DNA of 64,000 bases from the NCBI RefSeq assembly GCF_016806835.2, contig NZ_CP086111.1:4457471-4521470 (forward strand), in the 5' to 3' direction. Shown one piece after another: positions 17,891 through 26,808 of the stretch. This DNA is from Skermanella rosea (GTDB taxonomy: Bacteria > Pseudomonadota > Alphaproteobacteria > Azospirillales > Azospirillaceae). The notes below the pieces were generated by a model. That model made no database searches, was not told the DNA's origin, and saw only the letters and a program-made list of their open reading frames with translations. The translations under genes and the position numbers were made by a program. Position 1 is the stretch's first letter. Each line of letters starts with the position of its first letter.

Positions 17891-19387
17891 ATGGGCATGA
17901 TGCATCCTGTGCTGATCCGCAGGCATGGGAAGTATCTCATGGATCTGGGCAAGATCGTTTGGACGGTGTCATTCGTGCTGGTGTTGTTCAGCACGCCGAT
18001 GCTGATCCCCGACCTGATCGGGATCCAGCGGTCGGTCGAGATCGCCAGCGGGGCGGACCTCTGGTACGAAGGGGAGCTTTCCGCCGACCTGTTGCGTCTC
18101 CAGGTTGCCATCCGTGCCCTCGATCCGGGTAGCCGGCCGGAAGTGGGCGAGGAGGTGATGCTCCGCCTGGACAACTTGTTCAACCGGCTCAACGCATTCC
18201 CGGAAGCGGGCAGCGCCGAGTGGCATACCTGGGCTGCCGGGCGCGAGGCCGGGGTGGCGGAGGTCCGGCGGATCGTCGACCGGATCGACGGTGACCTGCC
18301 CCTGCTCCGGACCGATCCGGCCGCTTTCCGGGCGCTGGCGGATCGCAATGTCGAAGAGGCGGTGGTCATCCATCGGCGATTGCTGTTCGCCGGGTCGGAC
18401 CACCAGAATGTTCTGGTCGGGCAGATACAACGCCAAGTCAGCGTTTTCCAGATGAAGCTGCTGGGCTATGGCGCCGGCTTCATCGTGGTGGTGCTGGCGC
18501 TGGTCTGGTTGATGCGGCGCCACGTCGGGGCCGAGAAGGAGCTCAGGGCGACCAACCGGCATCTCCGGGACCTGACGGACCGCCTCGTCGTCGCGCGTGA
18601 CGCGGCCGTACGGTCCAACGAGGCCAAGACCAACTTCCTGGCCAATGTCAGCCACGAGCTGCGCACGCCGCTGAACGCGATCCTGGGGTTCTCCGAAGCG
18701 CTGACGAGCGGCATCTTCGGCCGGCTGGCCGGCCGCCAAGCGGAATATGTCGGAGACATACACCAGTCCGGCCAGCGCCTGCTGGCGCTGATCAGCGACA
18801 TTCTCGACCTGGCCAAACTCGACGCCGGCAAGCTGGAACTCCGGGAGGAGGCGGTCGCCCTGGACAAGCTGGTGGCCGAGGCGATCCGGGATATGCGGGT
18901 CGCTTCCCATGCCGCCGGGGTCACGGTCGATCTCACGTCGGCCGGCGTCGATGCCAGGGTATTGGGCGACCCGCTGCGGCTTCGGCAGGTCCTGGACAAC
19001 CTGCTCTCCAACGCGATCAAGTTCACGCCCCGGGGTGGTCGGATCGAGGTCGCCCTGGAGCGGCTCGCCGATGGCCGCACGGTCGTCACGATATCCGATA
19101 CCGGGGTCGGCATTCCGGCCGAGGATCTGGCGCGCGTCTTCCTGCCGTTCGAGCAGATCGACAGCCGGCGGGCGCGCCAGGTCCAGGGGACCGGATTGGG
19201 ATTGCCGCTGGTCCGCCAGCTGGTGGAGCGCCATGGCGGCACGGTCAGGATGTCGAGCCAACCCGGCATCGGCACCGAGGTGCTGGTCGAGTTGCCGCCC
19301 GAACGCGCGCTCCGGGCGGAGGCCAGCCCAGGGCCGTTGGCCTTGGGGAATTCCGTGGCAGATCACCGTCCCCGCAACATGGCATGA
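17891..19387 (+). CDS. Membrane sensor histidine kinase
   Basis: Sensor kinase of 498 residues. Two membrane helices (about 20-42 and 193-212) bracket a periplasmic helical sensing region of about 150 residues that matches no family I know. A HisKA domain has the phospho-acceptor H255 in NVSHELRTPLN, and an HATPase domain carries N (LLSNAIKFT), G1 (DTGVGIP) and G2 (GTGLGLPLV) boxes. There is no attached receiver. Its closest partner by position is the upstream regulator, yet that receiver seems unable to accept phosphate. An in-frame ATG at 17938 is an alternative start. Confidence 0.88.
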   Translation: MGMMHPVLIRRHGKYLMDLGKIVWTVSFVLVLFSTPMLIPDLIGIQRSVEIASGADLWYEGELSADLLRLQVAIRALDPGSRPEVGEEVMLRLDNLFNRLNAFPEAGSAEWHTWAAGREAGVAEVRRIVDRIDGDLPLLRTDPAAFRALADRNVEEAVVIHRRLLFAGSDHQNVLVGQIQRQVSVFQMKLLGYGAGFIVVVLALVWLMRRHVGAEKELRATNRHLRDLTDRLVVARDAAVRSNEAKTNFLANVSHELRTPLNAILGFSEALTSGIFGRLAGRQAEYVGDIHQSGQRLLALISDILDLAKLDAGKLELREEAVALDKLVAEAIRDMRVASHAAGVTVDLTSAGVDARVLGDPLRLRQVLDNLLSNAIKFTPRGGRIEVALERLADGRTVVTISDTGVGIPAEDLARVFLPFEQIDSRRARQVQGTGLGLPLVRQLVERHGGTVRMSSQPGIGTEVLVELPPERALRAEASPGPLALGNSVADHRPRNMA

Positions 19388-19471
19388 GGGGGACCGGAAG
19401 CGACGGAGGGAAAGCAGCGTCGCGTCCCGCCCCCTCCTTCACCTTCGCAAGGCCCCCGGCCGCGACGCCGC

Positions 19472-20482
19472 CTAGACCGCCGCTCCGGCGGCGCCTTTCT
19501 TCGCCAGTTCGCGCGCCTCGGCGCTTGCCATCGCAAGCCGGCGCTGGCGCCGGATCTGGAGTTGCTGGTCGGCCAGGACGCCGAGCAGGATCACGGCTCC
19601 CATGACGGCGAAGTTCAGCGAACTCGGGATGCCCAGGATGTTCACGAGATTCTGCAGGACCTGGAGGAGAACGGTGCCGAGCACGATGCCCAGGATCGAG
19701 CCCTCGCCGCCGCGGAGAGAGCATCCGCCCAGGACGGCGGCGGCGATCGCATAGAGTTCATAGAAGTTGCCATGCGCGGATGGCGAAACCGACTGCGTGT
19801 AGAAGACGAAGAAGACGGATGAAATGCCGGCCAGCGTTCCGCCGATCACATAGGCCGCGGTGATCACCATGTTCGTGGGAATGCCGGAGAACCGGGCCGC
19901 CTCCTCGCTCTTGCCGACGGCGAACAGGTAGCGGCCATAGACGGAACGGTGCAGCACCACGCCCATCACGGCCGCGACGATCAGCAGGAAGATGAAGGTA
20001 TGGGGAATGTTGTAGGTCCGGCCGGACATCAGCCATTCCAGGGTCTCGTAGCCATAGCCGTAACCGAAGCCCCGGGTGGAGTCGGCCGTGTACCAGCGCG
20101 CGATACCCCGGTACAGCAACAGTCCGCACAAGGTCACGACGAAAGGCTGCATCTTGAGCCGGGTCACCAGAAGCCCGTGGATAAGCCCGAGCACCGATCC
20201 GCCGGCGACCGTCAGGAGCAGCGCCACGGGCCACGCAAGCTCGTAATTGACGAGCAGATCGAGAAAGACGATCCCCAGCAGCGCGAACATCGAACCGACG
20301 GACAGATCCACCCCGCCGGAGATGATGACCAGGCCGGCACCGATCGAGATCAGGCCGAACAGGCCGATCTGATTGGCGAGGTTCATGAGGTTGATCTGGG
20401 AGATGAACTGCGGGTTGATCGCAGCCGTGATGGAGCCGATCACCAGTATCAGGATCAGCAGGCCGAGTTCCTTCTTAAGCAT
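19472..20482 (-). CDS. Sugar ABC transporter permease (RbsC-like)
   Basis: Inner-membrane permease of a ribose/xylose-type (CUT2) ABC importer, 336 residues with about nine helices. The family hallmark GGVDLSVGSMFAL lies near residue 55 and the EAA-like loop region with GGCSLRGGEGSILG near 255. It overlaps the ATPase gene upstream by 8 bp, so the two are co-translated. Transcription runs binding protein, ATPase, permease. Substrate cannot be told from sequence. Confidence 0.93.
   Translation of the reverse strand: MLKKELGLLILILVIGSITAAINPQFISQINLMNLANQIGLFGLISIGAGLVIISGGVDLSVGSMFALLGIVFLDLLVNYELAWPVALLLTVAGGSVLGLIHGLLVTRLKMQPFVVTLCGLLLYRGIARWYTADSTRGFGYGYGYETLEWLMSGRTYNIPHTFIFLLIVAAVMGVVLHRSVYGRYLFAVGKSEEAARFSGIPTNMVITAAYVIGGTLAGISSVFFVFYTQSVSPSAHGNFYELYAIAAAVLGGCSLRGGEGSILGIVLGTVLLQVLQNLVNILGIPSSLNFAVMGAVILLGVLADQQLQIRRQRRLAMASAEARELAKKGAAGAAV
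19477..19491. terminator. Weak GC hairpin between convergent genes
   Basis: CCGCCG-CTC-CGGCGG followed by CGCCTTTCTT, at the 3' end of the sugar permease gene and 90 bp after the kinase stop. It may end the kinase message on the plus strand; it lies within coding sequence of the opposite gene. Confidence 0.3.
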
Positions 20483-22001
20483 GGGTGACCAGCTCCTCCC
20501 TGCCCATGTTCCCCACGGCGAGCGTCAGGACGTTGTGTTCCGAAAACTGGGACCTGTCGAGCAGCCCGCTGATTCGGCCCTCGTGCATCACCGCGATGCG
20601 GTCGCTGACGCCGATGACCTCCTCCATGTCGCTGGAGATCATCAGGATCGCCACGCCGGCATCGGCGAGGCCGCGCATCAGGGCGTAGATCTCGCTCTTG
20701 GCTCCGACGTCGATGCCCCGCGTCGGCTCGTCGAAGATGATGAACTGCGGGCGCATCGAGATCCATTTGGCCAGGACGACCTTCTGCTGGTTTCCGCCGG
20801 ACAGGGTGATGGCGTCGGTGTCGATGGACGGCGCCTTGATCGCGAGGGCGCGGCACTGTTCCCTGGCCAGGCTCGCCTCGCGCGACACGTCGACCAGCAT
20901 GGCCTTGGCAATGCTCCGGAGGTCGGGAAGCGAGATGTTCTCGGCAATGGTCATGTTGAGCAGCAGGCCCGATTTCTTCCTGTCCTCCGGGACGAGGTAG
21001 ATGCCGCAGGCGATCGCGTCCCCCGGCACCGTGATCGAGAGAGGCTGCCCATCCAGAAGAATGCGCCCCCCCTTGGCCGCATGGATGCCGAAAATGGTCT
21101 GGGCGAGCGATGTCCGCCCCGCCCCGACCAGACCGGCCAAACCGAGGATCTCGCCGCGATGCACGGTCAGCGAGACCTCCCGCTCCGGGAAGGCCGACGT
21201 GACGAGGTTCTGGAGTTCGAGCCCGCCGTTCCTTCCCCCCGCCTTGGGCGGGATATAGAGGGACTTCAACTCCCGCCCGATCATGAGGCGGACCATCGCT
21301 CCGCTCTTGATCTGCGACTTCGGCAGTTCGCCGACCCGGCGGCCGTCGCGCAGTACCACGACCCTGTCGGCGCACTGCTCCACCTCGCCGAGCCGATGGG
21401 AGATGTAGATGATGCTGACCCCCGAAGCCTTGAGGTCGGCGATGACGTTCAGCAGGTTGTCGGTTTCGGTCAGCGTCAGGCTGGAGGTGGGTTCGTCCAT
21501 GATGATGAGGCGTGCGTCCATGGACAGCGCCTTGGCGATCTCCACCATTTGGCGCTGCGCGATGGACAGGGCATCCACGGGGTCGTCAGGACGGAAATCG
21601 ACGCGGAGCCGCTTCAACAGCGGCTTCACGCGCTGGTGCAGGGCGGTATTGTCGATGAGGTTGAGGATGCCTCCCCTCCGGGGTTCCCGCCCGATGAAGA
21701 TGTTCGCCGCGACATCGAGGTTCTCGAACAGGTGCAGTTCCTGATGGACGAACGCGATGCCGGCGCGGGCCGCATCCTTGACGGTCAGCGTGGACCTTGG
21801 AACGCCGTCGATGACGATCGAGCCCGACGAGGGCGAGACGACGCCCCCCAGGATCTTCATCAATGTGGACTTGCCGGCGCCATTCTCGCCGATGAGGCCC
21901 ACGACCTCACCGTGCCCGACCGAGAAATCGACACCGGCCAGCGCCTTGACGCCGGGGTACGTCTTCGTGATCGAACGGAGTTCCAGTAGGGTATTCGACA
22001 T
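20475..22001 (-). CDS. Sugar ABC transporter ATPase, two NBDs (RbsA-like)
   Basis: Duplicated ATPase of a CUT2 sugar importer, 508 residues. The first half has Walker A GENGAGKST and signature LSIAQRQMVEIAKAL. The second, degenerate half has GLVGAGRTSL and LSGGNQQKVVLAKW, the usual asymmetry of RbsA/MglA. The start at 22001 (MSNTLLEL) has a GAGG site 8 bp upstream; a longer frame adds 11 residues without support. It is separated from the binding-protein gene by a strong hairpin. Confidence 0.94.
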   Translation of the reverse strand: MSNTLLELRSITKTYPGVKALAGVDFSVGHGEVVGLIGENGAGKSTLMKILGGVVSPSSGSIVIDGVPRSTLTVKDAARAGIAFVHQELHLFENLDVAANIFIGREPRRGGILNLIDNTALHQRVKPLLKRLRVDFRPDDPVDALSIAQRQMVEIAKALSMDARLIIMDEPTSSLTLTETDNLLNVIADLKASGVSIIYISHRLGEVEQCADRVVVLRDGRRVGELPKSQIKSGAMVRLMIGRELKSLYIPPKAGGRNGGLELQNLVTSAFPEREVSLTVHRGEILGLAGLVGAGRTSLAQTIFGIHAAKGGRILLDGQPLSITVPGDAIACGIYLVPEDRKKSGLLLNMTIAENISLPDLRSIAKAMLVDVSREASLAREQCRALAIKAPSIDTDAITLSGGNQQKVVLAKWISMRPQFIIFDEPTRGIDVGAKSEIYALMRGLADAGVAILMISSDMEEVIGVSDRIAVMHEGRISGLLDRSQFSEHNVLTLAVGNMGREELVTHA

Positions 22002-22068
22002 GCGCGAACCTCGTTCGCACGCAAGGAACGGCATTCCCTGCGATGGCCACTATCCGAAGGACGGCAAA

Positions 22069-22094
22069 GGGCCCGGCATCCCGATGCCGGACCC
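22069..22094 (-). terminator. Intercistronic hairpin after the sugar-binding protein gene
   Basis: An 11-bp stem (GGGCCCGGCAT / ATGCCGGACCC, one wobble) with a 4-nt loop lies 8 bp after the binding-protein stop, read on the minus strand and followed by TTTGCC. It probably acts as a leaky terminator or RNA stabiliser so that binding protein exceeds the membrane parts. Confidence 0.7.
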
Positions 22095-22102
22095 TTCAGG
22101 AA

Positions 22103-23065
22103 CTACTTTTTCAGAAGTTCCCTGATCTTGGCCGCGAAATCCTTGACGTTGGACTTGTCGATCACCTGGGTGGGAATGATCTTCTGCTTGTTCTCGGGGA
22201 TGAAGGACCGATCGCCCTCGATGTATTTGGCGAGATAGATCATGGATTGGTAGCCGAACTCGTAGGGCTGCTGGACGACGGTCGCATCGATCACGCCCTC
22301 GGAAATGCCCTTGAGGGTCTGCTGGTCCTCGTCGAAGCCGACGATCTTGAGCGAGCCTTCCTTTCCGGCCGCCTTCACCGCGTTGTAGATCTGCGGCGTG
22401 TTGTAGGCCCACAGACCGACCAGGAGGTCGATGTCAGGGTACTTCGTCAGCGTGTCCTCGACGTTGGCCTTCGCCTTTGCCTGGTCGCCGCCATCCGTCC
22501 GGACGTCGATGATCTCGATCTTCGACCCGGCTATCGCCTCCTTGATGCCCTGCAGCCGCTCGCGCGCATTGGCTGCATCGAGGGTGCCGACGAAGACCAT
22601 CGCCTTGCCGCCGTCCGGAAGTGCCTTCATCATCTGCTCGCCGGCCTGCCGGCCGGCGGCCACGTTGTCCGTCCCGATATACAGCGCGCGGTTCGACTGG
22701 GGGGCGTCCGCGTCCTGGGTGAACAGGGCGGCCTTCGCAGCGACCTGGTTCAGGATTTCCGTCGAGTTGTCGGGATTGACGGGGCTGATCGAGACCCCGG
22801 CCACGCCTTTGGCGAGAAGGTCTTCCAGGATGCGCTTCTGCGCCGCGGCGGACATCTCACCGGGGATGTAGAACTCGATATTGTAGTTCGGAAGTTCGTT
22901 CTGGGCCTTCTCGGTGCCACGACGGGCGATCTGCCAGAAATCCGCGGGGACATTGACCACGAAGGCCAGGGTCTTCTTTTCCTGGGCGAAAGATGGCTGG
23001 GTCGTCATGACGCCGGCCAGAACGGCGACAGCCATACCGGCCAGGGCGCTCTTCATCTTGAACAT
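22103..23065 (-). CDS. Periplasmic sugar-binding protein of ABC importer
   Basis: Substrate-binding protein of the ribose-type (periplasmic binding protein 4 / LacI-like fold) class, 320 residues. Signal peptide of about 28 residues ending QPSFAQ. The mature part has two lobes with FWQIARRGTEKAQ near residue 44 and GLWAYNTPQIYNAV in the second lobe. First gene of the importer operon, with an AGAGGAAA ribosome site. Ligand unknown; a pentose, inositol or similar polyol is possible. Confidence 0.92.
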   Translation of the reverse strand: MFKMKSALAGMAVAVLAGVMTTQPSFAQEKKTLAFVVNVPADFWQIARRGTEKAQNELPNYNIEFYIPGEMSAAAQKRILEDLLAKGVAGVSISPVNPDNSTEILNQVAAKAALFTQDADAPQSNRALYIGTDNVAAGRQAGEQMMKALPDGGKAMVFVGTLDAANARERLQGIKEAIAGSKIEIIDVRTDGGDQAKAKANVEDTLTKYPDIDLLVGLWAYNTPQIYNAVKAAGKEGSLKIVGFDEDQQTLKGISEGVIDATVVQQPYEFGYQSMIYLAKYIEGDRSFIPENKQKIIPTQVIDKSNVKDFAAKIRELLKK

Positions 23066-23600
23066 GGCGTTTCCTCTAGGTTGCTTGTTATTTTATTTTA
23101 ATTTCACTAACCTAACGCTTCGCCAAACTCCGACATGCGCGTTTGCCGCGTCGATCCGGAGCTTGTTCCTCCTTGGCCGCCAATTTCACGATGCAAGGCT
23201 GCCTCGCGTCAATGATTAATTAGACCCTCAGTATAAAGAGCCATCGACTCCTCCCAGGGCGGCGGACACCCTTGTCGGCCGCCCGGTCCTGGACCCGACA
23301 CCAACAGGAAAGCCGATCGCCTCCGTGTCGCGATCGACGGCGCATCTCCCGGCGGCAGTCACGGGGCGGACGCCGATGCCGACCGGAATGGAACCGCCGC
23401 CGTGCGGTATGGATGCTCTGGACTGAACAAAAAAACCCTGTTTCCGTTCAGTCCTTGAAACGATCGTCCAAATGATCGCTTGGCGCCGCAATGGGGGAAC
23501 ATCGGCCTGCCGGCCACCGGTGCCGGCTGCGTTACGCGGATCGCCCCCTGGGGCGAGGGAGAGCTCGCGCATAATCGAACCAAAACAAGAGGGGCCCGAC
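23066..23600. other. Divergent intergenic region with a 9-bp perfect inverted repeat
   Basis: About 535 bp between the sugar importer (minus) and the SLC13-like transporter (plus). The first 170 bp are AT-rich (TTGTTATTTTATTTTAATTT) and probably hold the importer promoter. At 23420-23454 GGACTGAAC and GTTCAGTCC form a perfect inverted repeat around 17 nt containing a run of seven A. Long frames here on either strand look like GC-rich noise. No RNA gene was recognised. Confidence 0.5.
23420..23454. promoter_or_regulatory. Perfect inverted repeat GGACTGAAC-N17-GTTCAGTCC
   Basis: A 9-bp perfect dyad in a low-GC patch 147 bp before the transporter start. It could be an operator for its regulator or the stem of a small transcript; nothing else around it decides. 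Confidence 0.4.
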
Positions 23601-25217
23601 ATGGGAGGACCGCAGATGGGAACCGAGCCGTACCAGCAAGGCGAGTATGACGAGTATGCCGAAGCCGCCGCACCCAATTCGCGGCAGGCGAGACTCCTCT
23701 GGGGCATGCGGGCTTTCGGGCTGATCGCGGCCTTCGCGGTCTGGCTCGCCATGGGGCGCTCGGAAGGGCTGTCGCCCGACGCGCGATGGGTCGCGGCGAT
23801 CGGCACGCTCATGGCGATCTGGTGGATGAGCGAGGCCATCCCGCTCTCGGCCACGTCACTGCTGCCGATCGTGCTGATCCCGATGTTGACCGAGCGGACC
23901 GTCAGCGAGGCGACGGCGCCCTACGCCAGCTCCATCGTCTTCCTGTTCCTCGGCGGCTTCCTGATCGCCATCGCCATGGAGAAATGGAACCTGCACCGCC
24001 GCGTGGCACTGCTGACCCTGGCCCGTGTCGGGGTCGAACCCCGTCGGATCGTGCTGGGGATGATGCTCTCGACGGGCTTCCTGTCCCTGTGGGTGTCCAA
24101 CACGGCGACGACGCTGATGATGCTGCCGATCGGACTGTCGGTGCTCACCCTGGTCGTGGAACACAGCCCGACGCGGCAGAACGCCTCCGATGTCGAGGCG
24201 CTGCAGAGGGGAGCCCGCATCTCCGACGTCATCGAGGACGACAACATCAGACGGTTCGGCGTCTGCCTGATCCTCGCCATCGCGTGGTCGGCGACCATGG
24301 GCGGGCTCGGAACCCTGCTCGGCAGCCCGCCCAACGCCATCGTGGCCGGCTACGCCGCCGACGAGCTCGGCCGCAACATCGGTTTCCTGGAGTGGATGAT
24401 GGTCGGCCTGCCGCTGGCCCTCGCCTTCATCCTCATCGGCTGGGTCCTGATGACCCGGGTGCTCTATCCGTTCAGCCTGGAGCAGATTCCGGGAGGCCGC
24501 GAGATGATCGACAAGGAGATCCGCGATCTCGGTCCGCTCAGCCAGGGCGAGAAGGTCGTGATGACCGTCTTCGGCGCGGCGGCATTCCTATGGGTCGTGC
24601 CGGGCGTCCTTGCGGCCATTCCCGGCCTGGAGGGCCGGCTCGGGCCACTCGGCGAACTCAACGATACCGCGATCGCCATTGCCGCCGGCATAGCCCTGTT
24701 CATTATTCCCGGCCGGGGCCGGACGGAGATGACCCTGAACTGGAAGGATGCCGAGAACGGGCTGCCATGGGGCGTGCTTCTCCTGTTCGGCGGCGGCCTC
24801 AGCCTTGCCAGCGCCGTCGGGGCTTCGGGTCTCGACAACTGGTTCGGCCAGCAGGTGGTCGGCCTTGGAGCGCTTCCCATCATCCTGCTGGTCGCGGCGG
24901 TCACCGCGATCGTCCTCTTCCTGACCGAGGTCACCAGCAACACCGCGACCGCCGCGACCTTCATCCCCGTGCTCGGGGGCGTTTCGGTCGGCATCGGAGC
25001 GGATCCGCTCACGCTGCTGATCCCTGCCGCCCTGGCCGCGACCTGCGCCTTCATGCTGCCGGTCGGCACGCCGCCGAACGCGATCGTCTTCGGCACCGGC
25101 GCCGTGACCATAGGGCAGATGGCGCGGGGCGGCTTCGTCCTGAACCTTATCGGGATCATACTGATCACCGCTTTCTGCTACGTCCTGGGCGGCTTCGCCC
25201 TCGGCCTGAAGTTCTGA
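23601..25217 (+). CDS. SLC13/DASS-family sodium-coupled anion transporter
   Basis: Inner-membrane transporter of the divalent anion:sodium symporter family (dicarboxylates such as succinate or malate, or sulfate), 538 residues with about 12 helices. Two family repeats are visible: SNTATTLMMLPIG and SNTATAATFIPVL, each followed by a PPNAIV motif (GSPPNAIVAGYA, GTPPNAIVFGTG), the substrate- and Na+-binding SNT/TPPN signatures. A 45-residue acidic N terminus is cytoplasmic. AAGAGGGG lies before ATG 23601. It stands alone as a transcription unit. Confidence 0.93.
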   Translation: MGGPQMGTEPYQQGEYDEYAEAAAPNSRQARLLWGMRAFGLIAAFAVWLAMGRSEGLSPDARWVAAIGTLMAIWWMSEAIPLSATSLLPIVLIPMLTERTVSEATAPYASSIVFLFLGGFLIAIAMEKWNLHRRVALLTLARVGVEPRRIVLGMMLSTGFLSLWVSNTATTLMMLPIGLSVLTLVVEHSPTRQNASDVEALQRGARISDVIEDDNIRRFGVCLILAIAWSATMGGLGTLLGSPPNAIVAGYAADELGRNIGFLEWMMVGLPLALAFILIGWVLMTRVLYPFSLEQIPGGREMIDKEIRDLGPLSQGEKVVMTVFGAAAFLWVVPGVLAAIPGLEGRLGPLGELNDTAIAIAAGIALFIIPGRGRTEMTLNWKDAENGLPWGVLLLFGGGLSLASAVGASGLDNWFGQQVVGLGALPIILLVAAVTAIVLFLTEVTSNTATAATFIPVLGGVSVGIGADPLTLLIPAALAATCAFMLPVGTPPNAIVFGTGAVTIGQMARGGFVLNLIGIILITAFCYVLGGFALGLKF

Positions 25218-25226
25218 ATTCCCAGG

Positions 25227-25287
25227 AGCGGGAGGGAGATCGTTGAAGCCGCGCGGAGGTCGGCGCGGACGGCGGCGCTCCCTCCCG
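25227..25287. terminator. Long inverted repeat between convergent genes
   Basis: GCGGGAGGGAG and CTCCCTCCCGC form an 11-bp perfect stem separated by 39 bp, just after the transporter stop and before the convergent ridA end. It may act as a bidirectional terminator; it lacks a T-run. Confidence 0.4.
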
Positions 25288-25339
25288 CCAGGCGGTCGGC
25301 TGGGCGGCAGCCCCTCCTTCGAGCCACGCCGCCCCTGGG

Positions 25340-25738
25340 TCAGGCGACCGCAGGCAGGCGCGCGATGACCTTGATCTCGAAGTCGAAGCCCGCCAGCCAG
25401 TTCACGCCGACCGCGGTCCAGTTCGGATAGGGCGGTTCGCCGATCACCTCCTGCCGCACGGCCATGACGGTCTCGATCTGCGCCTGCGGGTCGGTGTGGA
25501 AGGTGGTCACGTCCACAACATCCTGGAAAGTGCAGCCAGCCGCCTTCAGGACCGCCGCGAGGTTGTCGAAGGCCAGCCGAACCTGACGTTCGAAATCGGG
25601 CTCGGGCGATCCGTCCGCCCGGCTGCCGACCTGGCCCGAGACGAACAGGAGGTCGCCCGAGCGGATCGCCGCGGAGTAGCGGTGCTTCTCGTAAAGCGCA
25701 TGCCGGCCGGGCGGGAAGATCGCTTCGCGTCGTGTCAT
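25340..25738 (-). CDS. ridA: RidA/YjgF family enamine/imine deaminase-like protein
   Basis: RidA-fold protein of 132 residues; members hydrolyse reactive enamine/imine intermediates or act in catabolic routes. Visible: RYSAAIRSGDLLFVSGQVG near residue 20 and a C-terminal FEIKVIARLP carrying the conserved Arg. It is divergent from a TetR-family gene whose probable operators lie between them, so repression by that protein is likely. The exact subfamily is not fixed. Confidence 0.88.
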   Translation of the reverse strand: MTRREAIFPPGRHALYEKHRYSAAIRSGDLLFVSGQVGSRADGSPEPDFERQVRLAFDNLAAVLKAAGCTFQDVVDVTTFHTDPQAQIETVMAVRQEVIGEPPYPNWTAVGVNWLAGFDFEIKVIARLPAVA

Positions 25739-25869
25739 CGTTTCATTCCTTTTTCAAAGGGGACAGGCCGGGCCGGCTGGCGCGGCGGTGTTGCCCACCA
25801 GGGGCGGGGCACGTGCCCGGGGCTCACGGGTCCGCAAGCTCCTCCGGGGTTCACGAACGGCGCATCGCA

Positions 25870-25892
25870 TTCATATACGCTTCGTATGTGAA
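25870..25892. promoter_or_regulatory. Probable TetR operator 1
   Basis: TTCATATACG and CGTATGTGAA form a near-perfect inverted repeat (9 of 10 positions) around CTT, between the divergent ridA and tetR genes. The same CATAC/GTATG halves recur 8 bp further on. Confidence 0.65.
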
Positions 25893-25899
25893 AAGAGAG

Positions 25900-25918
25900 C
25901 ATACATGCGCCCCGTATG
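25900..25918. promoter_or_regulatory. Probable TetR operator 2
   Basis: CATAC and GTATG as an inverted pair with a 9-bp centre, adjacent to operator 1 and 44 bp before the tetR start. Two linked copies suggest control of both divergent promoters. Confidence 0.5.
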
Positions 25919-25961
25919 TCAACTAGCATGCTGCTCGCAGTTCGATCGGTCGGAGGTGAGG

Positions 25962-26558
25962 GTGGCAACAGGACGGCGCGCCGAGATGATGGAGGAGACC
26001 CGGGCCAAGCTCATCAGGGCGGCCCGGCAGGCTTTCGCGGTCAAAGGCTATGCGGCGGCGTCGATGGACGACCTCACCGCCGAGGCGGGCCTGACGCGCG
26101 GCGCGCTCTACCATAACTTCGGCGACAAGAAGGGTCTGCTCCAGGCGGTGGTCGACCAGATCGACGCGGAAATGGCCGAGCGCGCGCGCGCCGTCGGAAG
26201 CCGGGCCGGAAACGACTGGGACGGGCTCCTGGCGGAAGGCGTCGCCTATATCGAGATGGCATTGGAGCCCGAGGTCCAGCGCATCGTGCTGCTGGACGGA
26301 CCGGCCGTCCTGGGCGACCCCTCCGCCTGGCCCACCCAGAACAGCTGCCTGCAGACAACGACGCGAACCCTTCAGGCGCTGATCGCGCAGGGAACCGTCA
26401 AACCGGTCGACCCTGAAGCTGCCGCCCGGCTCATCAACGGGGCGGCGCTCAATGCCGCGCTCTGGATCGCCGCGGCCGACGACCCGCACAGCGTCTACGA
26501 GAAGGCCGTCGAGGCCTTTCGCCATCTGGCGAGCGGACTCCTGCGAACCGGGAGGTGA
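25962..26558 (+). CDS. TetR-family transcriptional regulator
   Basis: Repressor of 198 residues. The N-terminal helix-turn-helix is typical: RAARQAFAVKGYAAASMDDL then AGLTRGALYHNFGDKKGLL (about residues 18-65). The C-terminal ligand domain is unassigned. The start is taken as GTG 25962 because GGAGG lies 5 bp upstream and the length fits; the open frame runs 174 bp further up through the operators. It probably represses itself and ridA. The inducer is unknown. Confidence 0.9.
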   Translation: MATGRRAEMMEETRAKLIRAARQAFAVKGYAAASMDDLTAEAGLTRGALYHNFGDKKGLLQAVVDQIDAEMAERARAVGSRAGNDWDGLLAEGVAYIEMALEPEVQRIVLLDGPAVLGDPSAWPTQNSCLQTTTRTLQALIAQGTVKPVDPEAAARLINGAALNAALWIAAADDPHSVYEKAVEAFRHLASGLLRTGR

Positions 26559-26734
26559 CGGCAGGACTGGACGCGACGTTCCGGAGCGAAGCCCGCAGAG
26601 GCAGTCCGGATCATCGGAACCGCGGGCCGTGATGACCGGCGCCGGACATGCCTGGACTTACCGGACCGGTTGGTCGATCGGGCCGGAATGCGTTTTTCCG
26701 CGGATTAGGCATCCTGCGGTTCATCAGCCTCTTC

Positions 26735-26749
26735 GGGGATCAAATCCCC
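26735..26749. promoter_or_regulatory. Short perfect dyad GGGGAT-CAA-ATCCCC
   Basis: A 6-bp perfect stem with a 3-nt loop, 60 bp before the small membrane protein gene at 26809. It could be an operator or a small hairpin; the remaining 250-bp gap after tetR shows nothing else. Confidence 0.3.
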
Positions 26750-26808
26750 TGGCGTATGGTTGACATCAGGCTATCTGAGGCAACCCGAACCACATGTGGG
26801 AGGAGTCA

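Noticed and set aside
20373-21989. 538-codon plus-strand frame across the sugar ATPase
   Set aside because: Shadow of the ATPase gene, whose Walker and signature motifs are on the other strand.
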